Positions 11,301-21,715 of a DNA stretch of 62,000 nt are shown here, in pieces; the stretch's first letter is position 1, and each line of letters opens with the position of its first letter. Position numbers and translations under genes: made by a program. The notes under the pieces are model-generated. The model was not told where the DNA came from and searched no databases. It worked only from the letters and a program-made list of their open reading frames with translations. Source of the DNA: Branchiostoma floridae (taxonomy: Eukaryota; Chordata; Leptocardii; Amphioxiformes; Branchiostomatidae); assembly GCF_000003815.2 (NCBI RefSeq), contig NC_049987.1:4635341-4697340 (forward strand), in the 5' to 3' direction.

Positions 11301-12735
11301 AACAATGATACACAGTCGTATATGATGAACCTAGATCCCAGAAAATGTCACTCGGTATGATCATAAATTGCGAAAGAAAAAGATAACGACGATGTTCAAA
11401 CCTGAGAGAAACAACAGCCTAGCTTTTTCACTTCCTTCAAGAAAGATTGGGAAACATATACAAACTTCTAAATAACGGCTAAGATCACATTGCGCTTTGA
11501 ATAGTGAGGACACGTTAAAACTGAATGTCCGTATTGAAGATTTTTTTACTGTCTTACAACATAAGGCCATGTACATTAGAGCACACCAGCCGACACTCAA
11601 CAGAGACGGGGGCCGATATCGCCTGCCAGACATTTCTGATTCGTTACTAGAATCACGTGTCTCTAAGTCAAGTGATCAGAGTAACTGAATCATCACTACT
11701 GAATTGAAGAAGGCCGACGGAAGTGCGACTGAAAATTCGAAGTAAGAAAATTTTGGTGTTGTAAGACAGTAAAAAAATCTTCAATATGTACTACATCAAC
11801 ACAGGTGAGCTTTCATGCTGAATGTTCGTATACCTTGTCGTGAGGCCGGGCGCTGAAATATCGGGTCTCCTCCTCTACACGCTGTGGCAGCGGGAGGGAC
11901 GTTCCGGGGGGAAGCAGGAGATCTAACCGTGGACGAAATGAACTTTGTTGTTGTTGGCAAGAATTGATCTTAGAAGAGACACCATCAGGAAATAGTAATG
12001 GCACAAGTAAGGTCCATGTCAGATAGCCAGGAAATAGTTTGCATCAACACGAGTTAATACATAAATAGACAAAACAAATTTGTTCAATGTCCGAGCCAGA
12101 TTGTGAGAATTTAACCTTGACTCGTACCAAATTTCAAGGCACCTTTCTTTCAACGTTATCTAAGCTTATAGGTTAATAGGTATGTGGAAATAGACGATTG
12201 TTCACTGACGAAGTTCTTCACTTTAAGTGTTAAAAAAAAACTGTAGCAAAAGTACAATCTAACTTGACAGTACTGACCTAGTGCTTTACATATATGATTA
12301 AGCTAAATTATACAGATGCAGGAATAGGCAACTATGTAACATCAACTATCATAATTCCACTAGGTGCCATAATACCGCCACCTCAAAAAACGTTAGTATA
12401 GAGGTCTTCCCAAGGTTGTCTTGAACACCTATGTTAAATATCTTAAATGTAATACAATTCAGATATTTAGGTGTTGAAGACAATCTTGAGAAGGCCTCTT
12501 TAACAACGTTTTCTGAGGTGGTGGTATTATGGCACCTGGCGGAATTATACGAATGTATGTTACGTTAACAAACAAAATGTACAAGTCAACTTGACATAAA
12601 AAGTTGTTGATACTCACCAAACTGCTCCCGTCTGGACTCTCGCTCTTCTCTGTGGACAGCGTGTCTCTGCGCCGACTTAGCGGCTCCCTGTGTCCTGTTG
12701 ACACCGAATCTCTTTTCTTGACCTGACTTCGGCAT
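5337..12735 (-). CDS. Basic Ser/Pro-rich modular repeat protein, function unknown (3' end in gap)
   Basis: I do not recognise the family. Exons in gene order: 12618-12735 (ATG; basic start MPKSGQEKRFG), 11834-11968, 11086-11283, 9409-10620, 8223-9056, 7442-7954, 7147-7272, 6561-6779, and 6347 down into the gap at 5336. Each has AG/GT borders. All internal exons are phase 0 at both ends and multiples of three (135, 198, 1212, 834, 513, 126, 219 bp). Visible coding is about 1,450 codons. Exon 4 has an Arg/Lys-rich segment (FLKREEEKIRRDQKLRKLFR) that may be helical. Exon 5 carries 18-residue charged repeats and exon 6 carries 14-residue Ser/Pro repeats. The last visible exon starts with a Lys run and the AT-hook-like KGRPRKPP. 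Composition suggests a nuclear or cytoskeletal disordered protein (inference). The join of the first to the second exon is out of phase (first exon leaves one base), so a small exon is missed or the start lies elsewhere. The gene lies in intron 8 of transporter copy 1, same strand. Confidence 0.65.
6811..6928. repeat. hAT-like MITE, family A, truncated
   Basis: Inverted repeat built around GATAGTATCAAAGCTGGCC and its complement, ending GGGTCTGCTTGGAGACTA. The left end lacks the outer TIR. It lies in an intron of the nested gene. Complete relatives are at 29666-29806 and 58047-58222. Confidence 0.75.
7459..7878 (-). repeat. Coding minisatellite, ten 42-bp units
   Basis: Ten consecutive 42-bp units inside an exon of the nested gene, encoding a 14-residue repeat read as LTSLPTPRLSNPPL on the minus strand. 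Units 2-6 and 8-10 contain the palindrome TGACGTCA; unit 7 has TAACGTCA and unit 1 is more divergent. Because 42 is a multiple of three, frame is kept. The palindrome is explained by codons for Leu-Thr-Ser-Leu. Confidence 0.95.
8333..8980 (-). repeat. Coding minisatellite, twelve 54-bp units
   Basis: Twelve 54-bp units (one with a 3-bp insertion) inside exon 8223-9056, encoding the 18-residue charged repeat DGVRTDNPRDKRLRDIVP. Variant units, such as those giving DKLRDKRPRGIVP, recur in a regular order, which gives a higher-order pattern. Repeats are nearly identical at DNA level, as expected from recent unequal exchange or slippage. Confidence 0.95.
11533..11785. repeat. TIR element with perfect 28-bp ends
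   Basis: Positions 11533-11560 are the exact reverse complement of 11758-11785 (core GATTTTTTTACTGTCTTACA). The element lies in an intron of the nested gene and has no ORF. The flank motif CATCAACACAGGTGAGCTTT resembles sequence near 31270, so related copies are likely. Confidence 0.85.
12351..12548. repeat. Near-palindromic element (198 bp)
   Basis: The left arm (ATAATTCCACTAGGTGCCAT) and right arm (GTGGTATTATGGCACCTGGC) are complementary over about 90 bp with mismatches, making a long hairpin. It lies in the first intron of the nested gene. Non-coding. Confidence 0.85.
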
Positions 12736-13184
12736 TATAAATGCCAAATAATCTGTTACACGCGCGAAATTATTTCTCAAACGGCACGGCTGAAAAACAC
12801 GTGCGGTCTCGGTGAAAGCAAGAACTGCTCTGTTTACTCGAGCGTTTGTCAAGTTCGACTTCGAGGCATAAAGATGTTCTGGAACGCGGCATTGTTGGAT
12901 GGGGGCATTCTTTCATCCTAACCTGAGATGACTCCAAACTAGGTACCGTTCGGGAACAAGAGACATCGAGTACAAAATAAATAGTCTAGTAAATAATCTA
13001 GTTTCGCTACAAACACTAACATTTTCTACTTTCATATCATTTCATTTCAGACCACGCACATACATTTATGTTTTCTTGTATGCCCTGACAAGTATTCAGA
13101 TTACCCCATTACCCTTTCATTGCTAGTTGGGAACCCTCACACTCACTACTCTCTAGTAGACTAGTATCAAATCTGTAAAGCTAA
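12736..13184. other. Upstream region of the nested gene
   Basis: Probable 5' UTR and promoter side of the minus-strand nested gene. The frame of the first exon stays open to about 12852 without a clear upstream start. I see no convincing TATA box or other gene. Confidence 0.4.
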
Positions 13185-13508
13185 TAAGGGCACAACCCGC
13201 CGTACAAATACGTGCTGTCTACGTGCCAAAACGTGGGCAGTCTTTTGGGATCCGTAAGTGATAAGTACCGCCTCCGTGCGAACTGGTAGGGAATCTGAAG
13301 GATTTTGGAGCACGCAGACACGCCGTAGAGCTTTACGTGCAGGCAAAACTTTGTGTGCCATCGGGCTGCGGATTCGCCCCCGTACGTGCCAGTACAGGCG
13401 ACGCACCTGCCCTGTAAAGCCTGAACGTTTTCAGAAATGCGTGGCGGACGTGGCCTCCCCCCAAAAAAACGTACGGACAAATTGCACGTACGGCGGGTTG
13501 TGCCCTTA
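13185..13508. repeat. TIR element with perfect 21-bp ends
   Basis: TAAGGGCACAACCCGCCGTA at the left end is matched by its exact complement at 13488-13508. The interior is GC-rich with further self-complementary words. A degenerate relative ends near 46535 (CGACGGGTTGTGCCCTTGG). No ORF of its own. Confidence 0.9.
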
Positions 13509-13549
13509 GCGTAAGACAGTACTGTGTACGTTCCTAGTAAAGGTGTTTA

Positions 13550-13937
13550 GTGAACCATTTGGAGACACCTCAGATGACCCATAGCCATACACGTACATTT
13601 ACTGTTCATTTTATACTTAGACAGTGTGAAAACTTCTTTTTTAAAAATCAAACTGGTATTGACAAATTTTCAATCTCTGTGTACTACCGTGGCAAGAAAA
13701 ACAAGAAAGCTTCTGAAAAAAGCTGGCCAGTGCGTATTTTGGAAAAAGCCTGGATGTTAAATGAAAAAAAAGGCCCAAAATCTAATCACTACCAGCTTTC
13801 ATCACACCCCACCAACACACCAAGTATGAAACCAATACATCCAGCCGTTCTTGAGTTTTCTTGTACACAGACAGACAAACGCTACTGAAAATATTTCATG
13901 GAGGCAATAAGTGAGATTTTGACAATGTGGTATATGT
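13550..13937. repeat. Probable transposon remnant
   Basis: A 112-codon open frame has no recognisable domain. Its end (CCAGCCGTTCTTGAGTTTTC, then ACACAGACAGACAAACGCTA) closely resembles 51085-51140, so this is more likely a dispersed repeat than a gene. Confidence 0.4.
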
Positions 13938-14341
13938 CACTCTCCAAGCAGATCCTACGGTAGCTTAAGATACTGTAAATGTTTTTAAGTTCGCGGGGAT
14001 TTAATTTCGCGGTAGCGGGAAAAAGGACTTTTCGCGGTGGATTTAAGTTCGCGGTAACACCATAGACTGCAATCTAATATCATTATAGAAAAATGTTCGC
14101 GGTGGTTTTAAATTCGCGGTGAAGTGGTCACCGCGAAAACCGCGAACATTAATCCACCGCGAAAATTTCTGCATTTACAGTACCGTAGAAGTAGTATTAA
14201 AAGCTGACAGAGGAGTGAATCCCGCCTAGGAGTGTGTTTGGCTACCGGGGCTACATGGCAAATGTACACCTATTGACTGACTACAATCTTTGGCCAGTTT
14301 AGTACTATCTTATGCCATCTTTAGGATCTGATAGGAGATTA
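13938..14341. repeat. hAT-like MITE, family A, with a second MITE inside it
   Basis: Left end CACTCTCCAAGCAGATCC and right end GGATCTGATAGGAGATTA form the TIR. It is flanked by GTATATGT (13930-13937) and GTATACGT (14342-14349), an 8-bp target duplication with one mismatch, as in hAT elements. Copy 2 of the transporter has the empty site near 24555 (TGGTATATGTAGCATAGTAT). A CGCG-type MITE sits inside. Confidence 0.85.
13973..14180. repeat. CGCG-rich MITE, complete, TA target site
   Basis: Starts CTGTAAATGTTTTTAAG and ends TCTGCATTTACAG, flanked by TA on both sides (13971-13972 and 14181-14182). Inserted within the family A MITE, so it is younger than that insertion. Related to 4333-4543. Confidence 0.9.
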
Positions 14342-15195
14342 GTATACGTAGCATAGTATGGTATAGTTGTATAGTGGTCCAGACTATCGTAGTATTGCTT
14401 TTTTTATTATTGAAGGATGTCTGAAAAGCTGTACCTTGGGTCTGAGTATACCCCTGTAGATGTTCCGCCCGAACACACTTGCCGCTCCAAGAATGGAGGA
14501 GTCGACAGACGACATGACTGCAGCAGACAACGTTCCTAACCCCACCGCGGACACCGCTGCAATACCGCACCAAGAGGAAAGAGGGGGTAAATGTACAGCA
14601 AAATCTTGGCTTACATTTTAGGACAACGTTATGAATGGATAACATCCTCTGGGAGCCACAGAAGTGATAAAAGCGTGCGAATAAAAAAGTTCGCAAGAAA
14701 AGTTGCCTTCGAAATGAAATATAACGCTTGTTCACCTTAATTCGTGGGGTAACCTAGATTTGTCTTTTTAAAAAAAAAACTGGGTAATTAGAGATTTCAG
14801 GTCAACGACAACATGACCGTTATCTTTTAAAAAGGATAGAGAGCTGACATCCAAGAATAGTTTCATCAGGTTGGTGTATCACTGGGAAACAAAGTTCTCA
14901 AGGACCACGTTTGAAACAGCTTTTTTCACAGTACTGCAGCGACTCCTATCTGCTGTGCGAATTATGACATGTCAGCATAAGGAATGTAACAGACCGTCAC
15001 CGAAACGTCGGATTTGAATTGGATTTCTGGTCATGTACAAAGAATTTTGTTAGCCAGGAGATAGCTAAGTACGAAAGGTAGTTATGAAACTAGAAAAGTT
15101 ATAAACAAGACAAGAGTTCGAAGACCTCATACCTCCATGAAATATTCTGATTATGCAAATGACTTTCACATCTGCATAGCTTATGCTTGGTTATG

Positions 15196-15414
15196 TAACG
15201 TTAGTTCACCTTTATCCGCGGGGTAACCTATATCCGTTGTGCTGCTAAACTGGGTATCCAGGGATATCAAATCGACGGACGGTAGTTTCAAATTGTGATA
15301 TTTTCAAAATATCGCAGTTTGAAACCACCATCTGTCGACTTGATACCCCTAAATACATTGTTCTTAAAAAGAACGGATAAAGGTTACCATGCGGATAAAG
15401 GTGAACTAGCGTTA
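15196..15414. repeat. TIR element (about 219 bp) in transporter copy 1
   Basis: The left end TAACGTTAGTTCACCTTTAT is matched in reverse by GATAAAGGTGAACTAGCGTTA, and inner arms (ATCGACGGACGGTAGTTTCA) also pair. A degenerate half is near 14732-14790. Not seen at the equivalent place in copy 2. Confidence 0.8.
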
Positions 15415-15566
15415 CACCTGTAACTAACTTACAAATAATACATGATGTTCACCTTCACATGGTATAACATTACTACTCTGTTTATTCTCACTTCATTCAT
15501 AATTACATGGTGACCGCTCCTAGCTCTGTTCTGCCACTTGCTACACACAGTAATTGAACGCAACTA

Positions 15567-15611
15567 GCTCGCCACTGCCTGGTGCGTCATAGCGAACGGT
15601 ATGCACAGCCA
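15567..15611 (-). pseudogene. Truncated exon 5 of transporter copy 1
   Basis: Only the first 45 bp of the 123-bp exon 5 (29201-29323 in copy 2) remain, reading [15 protein letters not shown] after an intact AG acceptor. It is then joined, through a 7-bp filler, to sequence that corresponds to the intron at about 27510 of copy 2. There is no donor site. This is the breakpoint of a deletion worth about 1.77 kb in copy-2 coordinates. Confidence 0.9.
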
Positions 15612-15639
15612 CTAGAGGAAGGAGCATTATTACGAACAT

Positions 15640-15902
15640 GCAGATTACTTAAGACTACTTACAACGAGGAGAAATACTTCAAAATTGCAAACATTCGACA
15701 CAGAACAGTTATCACAAAACTTGGAATTAGTTCACACAAACTCCATATTGAAAAGGGCAGACATACTAGTAACCACATTCCTCTGGAGCAAAGAATCTGC
15801 CAATATTGCAACCTAAATAAGATAGAGGATGAGTATCACTTTATCATGGACTGTACATGTACTTTATACACCAACGAAAGAAACGTCCTCATAAGGATTT
15901 AA
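15640..15902 (+). mobile_element. Retrotransposon fragment, RT C-terminal domain
   Basis: Open plus-strand frame with ITKLGISSHKLHIEKGRH followed by ICQYCNLNKIEDEYHFIMDC. This matches the Cys/His-containing segment found near the C-terminus of many LINE reverse transcriptase polyproteins (family knowledge). No RT catalytic part is present. It lies in the intron just beyond the truncated exon of transporter copy 1. Confidence 0.6.
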
Positions 15903-16573
15903 CATGGTGAATGAAAATGCTTTCTTACCAAACCAACGAAGATGAAGATGAGTTGCAGCACGTCTGTGTATGCCACCGAGTACAGACCTCCGAGTAACGT
16001 GTACAGAACCGCAACGGACGTGGAGATCAGGATGGAGAGGCGCAAATCTGGAGGATACGGTGGGGGGGGGGGGGGGGGCAAAAAGTAATGTAAGTGGATT
16101 TGTAATCTCATTCCTTCATCAAATGAAATAAGGGGCAGATTTTTGGACAATTCGTTTTTTTTTCATTAGTTTTTAATGCTGTTATTAGTTAGAGGAAATA
16201 AAGCGATAGTTAATGCGCCATTTTCCCTTCGTGTATATAAATCTTTAGATGATATAATGCCGCCGGTTCTTAGAAGCCGAATATACCCCCGAATGGGCAA
16301 AGCGAACTGTTTGCTTAAAGCCATCAATAATTGTAGCTTTTGGCTGGCCAATGGTGTTACAGCCTCATAGTTAAGTTGATGGTGTTATAGCCTGTTACAA
16401 ATGTGGGGATTTTTTCTGGCTGAATGATGTCAGTAAATAAGGTGCCATTTTTTGGAACACAAGTTTGAATGCCATGTGTCTGTGCGAATCATGTCTTTAA
16501 CATTATATGACCTTATATCTTAGCATGAAAGTTCATCTGTGTTGGTAGAGTACATTATAGGAAAAAATTGCTA

Positions 16574-16960
16574 ATACTTTACTTACAACATTGAATTAAA
16601 CTATTAATAGGGACTTACCCTCTAAATTTTCGGTCAAACTCCGTCGACCTTGTTCACAGAATGACCCTCTCTATCTCCAGCAGTGACGTCAGGAACACAC
16701 CACTTTTGCAGGAGGGGGTCATAAGACTCAGAACAGGATTTCTTCGCACGAGGAGTGAAGGGGGCAGTGTACATTAGAGCTCACCGCCCCACACAACAGA
16801 GATTTTCTATACTTATGACCCCCTCCTGCAAAAGTGGTGTGTTCCTGACGTCACTGCTGGAGATAGAGAGGGTCATTCTGTGAACAAGGTCGACGGAGTT
16901 TGACCGAAAATTTAGAGGGTAAGTCCCTATATAGTTTAATTCAGTGTTGGAAGTAAAGTG
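16574..16960. repeat. Long near-perfect palindrome, arms about 150 bp
   Basis: The arm 16574-16725 is the reverse complement of 16812-16960 with very few differences, separated by an 86-bp spacer. Arms contain CAGCAGTGACGTCAGGAACA. A single degenerate arm recurs at 52108-52282. It ends 4 bp before another TIR element. Confidence 0.95.
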
Positions 16961-16964
16961 TTTG

Positions 16965-19073
16965 TACGAAGGTCGACCTTTGGGACAAAACCTGTTTTAG
17001 CAAAGGAGCTGTGTGCTCACAGCGAATGAGCTGTGTGCGCGGCGAAGGAGCTGTGTGCTCACAGCAAAGGGGCTGCGTGCTCGGCGAACGTAGCCTCTAC
17101 CAGGCTTCGTGGTTTGGTGGTCTAATTGTAGAAATTGGTCAAATAAAGTAAATACTACGCTAGGGGAGTCAGCCGGCCGATTAGGGACATTTACCAAACC
17201 ACACGCTGTGTGCACCAGGCTGAAGTTGGTCGCCGATTGGTAGCCGCCGATCCAGCCGCCGATTCGTCATAACATAGCATCCCAGTCAGACGTAAATTCG
17301 AAGAAACTAAAAATTCCTAATTTCCTTTAAAAGCTAAAATAGATGTACAAGATGTACAAAATAGATAAACATAAATAGTAACAGAAAGTGTTATATCGAC
17401 GATTAAGCACAAATAATAGGCCAAATCGGCGGCAAACTTCACAGGTCTAAAATCGGCTGCCATACGGCTTGTAGAGCCATTTGCTACTTATCTAAACGTG
17501 ACCTGTGAATTTCTAAGACGACTTTTGATAGTGCATATCCTAACGTGTTCAAAACAAGTGTCAAATCTTACGGGCCGGATTTATGAACTTGAGGGAATTA
17601 ACTAATAGGAAATACCCAAGCAAAGGGGGTACTGAAATCGGCTGACATACGGCTTGTAGAGCAATCTGACCCTTATCTAAACGTTGCCCGTGAACGTGCA
17701 ATTTTGTAGCTTATACTTGTTTTATTTGATACACATATCTAATCTTACGGGCCGGATTTAATTAATGAACTAGAGCTCAGTGCCGATTTCTTATAGACCA
17801 AACTGCTTCAATTCTAGTTCATCAATTAATCCGGTCCGTAAGATTTGATACTTGTATTTGATACACGGGCCTCGTTTAGATAAGTAGCAGTTTGCTTGGC
17901 TCTACCAAGGAGCTTTTATCAGCTCCTTGGCTCTACAAGCCGTACGGCAGCCGATTTTAGTACCCCCTTTGCATCGGTATTTCCTATTTCCTATAGCTAT
18001 TAGTAAATTAGTTAATTCCCCTCTAGTTCATTAATTAGATCCGGTCCGTAAGACTTGATACGTTTTGAATACGTTAACAGGGTTCTCCTTAGAATTTTTT
18101 AGTATAGTGGAGGGGCTGGCCAAAATAACCCAAACCAACACGCTGCGCTTTCATGCAAATAGGTTCATTTTACAACGACGGAAGGTGCCAAATACTACAA
18201 GTATGCTATATTATAGTGATTCGTTTGTTGTGAAGTGGCAAAACGACTATTGTTTTGCTCATCGCCCATTCACAAGTTTTGCAGACAGTGCCAACTGCAA
18301 AAGCGATGCCACTTGGCACAAAAATCTGTGAATTTTCATTAATTTTAGCAAAACTAACCAAGAAAATAGGGAAGAAACACAATAAATTTCAAAAGTAGTA
18401 TAGTGGAGCTGGGCTAGAAGAATAGTGGAGGGCCTCCGTTATTCCATCTTTTGGGGAGGACTCTGGTTTTAATAGGATATGCGCGATCTAAATTCGCTTT
18501 TAGATATATCTAAAAACCAGGCTGAAGTTGGCCGCCGATTGGGCCCTTTATTTGTGCTTAATCGTTGATATAATACTTTCTGTTATTATCTATGTTTATA
18601 TATATACATATAGTGGGTGGTAATAGACAATATCCAGAAGTTTTAGTTTCTTCGAATATGAATGGGATGCTGTGTTTTGTCTAATGACGAACTGGCGGCT
18701 GAATCGGTGGCTAACAATCGGCGACCAACTTCAGCCTGGTGCACACAGTCCATTCGCTGTGCACAGCTGTGAGCACACAGCCTTCGCCGAGCACGCAGCT
18801 CTTTCGCTGTGAGCACACAAGTTGTTCGCCGAGCACACAGCCCATTCGCTGTGAGCACACAGGTCTTTCGCTGTGAGCACACAGTTACTTCGCCGAGCAT
18901 ACAGCCCATTCGTTGTGAGCACACAGCTCGTTCGCCGAGCACGCAGCCCCTTTGCTGTGTGCACACAGCCCTTTCGTTGTGAGCACAAAGCTCCTTCTCC
19001 GAGCATGCAGCCCATTCGCTGTGAGCACACATCTTCTTCGCCAAAACAGGTTTTGTCCAAATGGTCCTTCGTA
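16965..19073. mobile_element. 2.1-kb non-autonomous TIR element with subterminal repeat arrays
   Basis: Terminal inverted repeats read TACGAAGGTCGACCTTTGGG then ACAAAACCTGTTTTAGC at the left, mirrored at 19035-19073. Inside each end is an array of imperfect 24-bp units with the core GAGCACACAGC (17005-17095 and 18745-19040, the right one longer). A further inverted pair lies at about 17570-17720 and 17930-18060. No transposase frame. It sits in intron 3 of transporter copy 1 and is absent from intron 3 of copy 2. Confidence 0.8.
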
Positions 19074-19540
19074 TGTTTGCAATTTTCTTTCTATAATGAC
19101 CTTATATCTTTTTGTTTACAGGAATGCCAACCTACCGAGGCCCAGAATAACGCTAAGCGTTGTCCCCAGAGCTGCTAGAATCGTTCCTGAGTAGAAAATC
19201 TCAGACAGAACAGACGGGAGGTACAGCAGCACGCACATGAACCTGCCGAACTTCCGTTGGAAGGGGTCAAACACGGTCGTGAAACCGGCAGATCGCATCG
19301 TCTTGGCAAAAAAGACGCCACCTAGCGAGATGACATAGAACTGCCACATAAATCTCAATCATAGAATTCATTGTACAAATGCAGAGACGATGCGCTATGG
19401 AGTATATTACAATGAAACTTAAGAAAAGTAGGACTCTGGAACACAACGAGAACTTTGTATTGTCATGTAAGCTTTGTCATGAGTTCACAAAGTTTTAGTT
19501 CTATAAAAGATTCACAACTATAGTTCTAGAAACAATCATT

Positions 19541-19823
19541 CTCCTACGCAGGGACATCCAACGGCGAAACCACCTGTCTGGATGTACCCTGCTGTCTCAA
19601 CTGTCAGTCTTAGTTCCTGTGGGCGTCGCCACAAACCAGCTGCCAGCCAATCATAGAATAGGCCTTTCGGTTTTCAAAAGGGATCTCGCATACCAGAATA
19701 TATACTAATAAGGGTAAGCTCATTAATATTTATAAGCAGGACGGTCAGGAACTAAGGGTGACGGTTGAGAAAGCAGTGTACATCCAGACAGGCGGTTTCG
19801 CCGTTGGATGTCTCTGCGTAGGA
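19541..19823. repeat. MITE in intron 2 of transporter copy 1
   Basis: Arms 19541-19618 and 19739-19823 are inverted copies (core GACATCCAACGGCGAAACC). Not present in the corresponding intron of copy 2. Confidence 0.85.
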
Positions 19824-20013
19824 GCTCGAGGATGAAAAGTTAAACAATGTCCTTGAAACTATACCTATACATACATACATACATATATATAGTACATACC
19901 TATAAGAAGAGAAATCGCCAGTCCAAACGGCGCCTGTGCCCAGAGAAGGCCCGAGCCGGACGTGTACACTGCCTCGGCTGTTCCGTTGATGAACGCCCCT
20001 CCCACAAAGGTAG

Positions 20014-21186
20014 CTGCAATACAAGGGAAGGGTGCCACTATAAAGTTAGAACATTAACAAGTCATAACGTCTTTAGAATTAGCCACACGGTGGGCGACAT
20101 AGACTTCCTGCAACCTATGATCCACTGCTTACTGAGTCACGTGTTCTATCTGCATAACGTGACGTCACGACAGCAGTGGATTGTTAATTCCTTGACAAAG
20201 ACTGGTGCTGTTCAGTCGAAATTTTTGTGTTGGATATTACAGTTAAACTAGTTCAGCAATAAAGTTTTAAAGTTATCTTTTCATTCCGTGAAGGAGGGTC
20301 ATTTCCAGAAGGAGTATTGAAGTTGGCCGGGTGTGTTACCGCTACATGTTCACAGGCACACAACTGTATCTCTATGTTCCTTTTGTTGCATTCGCATGTA
20401 GTTTGGCATGCCATCTGCTCGTAGTTACGAGATGATGTACGTTGCTTTTTTCACCGTAGCTGAAGTTTGTTTAAGTAATGTGATATTTCAGAAATCACCC
20501 GGGTCATCGATGTGATTGGGGCGGAATATCTTCCAGCAGAAATGTGTTTTCAGAAAAGGATCCCTGCAGTTCCAGAGCAAGCGGCTAGAGGTGTCCAAAG
20601 ATAGCTTCTCACTAGTATACATATACCTGGAGCACCTGCCCACATACCAAATGCCATCGAAATCCATCCAGATGTTCTAAAGTTATACTCACCATAAATA
20701 TCCGGAAACACAAGCAAACACACAGACACAGACAGACACAAACACACACATACACACATTCGCCTATAGGAGAGTTAGATAAAATAATATCTAAGTTTGG
20801 AATGAGATCTAACGTCTACAAAATCTTACGTCAATTGATAAACGTTTCCTGAGACATGCTTCGAATTCCAAAATTTGCATTTGTGGACTTCATTAGATTG
20901 TTATAAATGGTGCTGGTGACTGCATGGTCATACGAAATAACGTACTAAATTTAGCATCTTACTACATACGGGGTTCAAGGAGTTGTCAGTGGAGTAAGAT
21001 CTTCAAGAATATCAATTGAATATCAGCTCTTGAAATACAATAAAATTATGACACCCACCACCTTTCAAGCTATGCCAGTGGGACATGTTTCGCAATCCAA
21101 TCAAAGTTCGTACAAGGGCATTGTAACGTTACTTAGTACAAAGGCCAAGTCTATGCTGCCCCCACGAACAAAAACCCCGGACGTAC
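20014..21186. other. Intron 1 of transporter copy 1
   Basis: No coding exon seen. Contains a short CA-rich run at about 20700-20760 and blocks similar to intron 1 of copy 2 (32375-33418), for instance around 20830-20900 versus 32960-33030. Confidence 0.6.
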
Positions 21187-21715
21187 CTGTCATAGTCAGT
21201 GTTCCGATAACTCCGTTAAAGCTCCGTCCAGCCACCATGAAGTCCTCACTCTCCGGCTGCGCTTCTCCCCGTCCGTCTCTCCTCCGCTTCCCCCTCCAAC
21301 CTGCCCAGACCCCCACCCCCAACATCCCCACATACAGCACCACCACCACCACCGCCCCAGCCACGTTCACGGCCATGTTGGATCTCACTGTCTAGTACTC
21401 TCCAAGTTTAGAAGTAGAATTTGGAGGAGGTGACAAGTTTGCCAACATTGTTCAAGCACCACAGACTGTGTGCTCTTTCGACCTCGCGTTTCCCACGACT
21501 CAGTCACTGTTTAAACAGTTCAGATTAGCAATGAAAATATTCACCCCACCGGACTTGTACGTAAGCACGAACTTCGCCCAATCAAAAACTGTTTTGTCTG
21601 CTCCGGTGCACCAAATAAAGAAATAGATTACTTATTAGTTCAGACCCTTGCATTCCGCTAAGAGCCGCTTAAAAGAAATCAGCGTTCAACACAGCAAGCA
21701 TGGCAAGTAATTAAG

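Larger units (their letters stand above)
1323..21376 (-). pseudogene. Choline transporter copy 1, decayed by exon deletion
   Basis: High-affinity choline transporter (SLC5 Na+/solute symporter) copy. Recognisable exons, in gene order: 21187-21376 (ATG at 21376), 19900-20013, 19136-19321, 15929-16047, a truncated fifth exon 15567-15611, then 14435-14556, 2428-2597 and 1323-1725 (stop TAG). The first four exons and the eighth and ninth have the same lengths and splice sites as copy 2, and the CHT signature [10 protein letters not shown] is intact. Exons equivalent to copy-2 exons 6 and 7 and 78 bp of exon 5 are gone. The truncated exon has an acceptor but no donor, and joining exon 4 to exon 8 breaks frame because exon 4 ends in phase 0 and exon 8 needs one carried base. 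Intron 8 is 11.8 kb and contains another gene. The intact exons show little decay, so the loss is recent, or this is an assembly or haplotype artefact. Confidence 0.85.

Noticed and set aside
12586-12852. Upstream extension of the first exon of the nested gene
   Set aside because: The open frame beyond the ATG at 12735 starts from a non-ATG codon and has no domain, so it was treated as 5' UTR.
18643-19060. Minus-strand frames with Cys-rich VLTANGLCARR repeats
   Set aside because: They fall in the subterminal repeat array of the TIR element; no start context, splice sites or domain.
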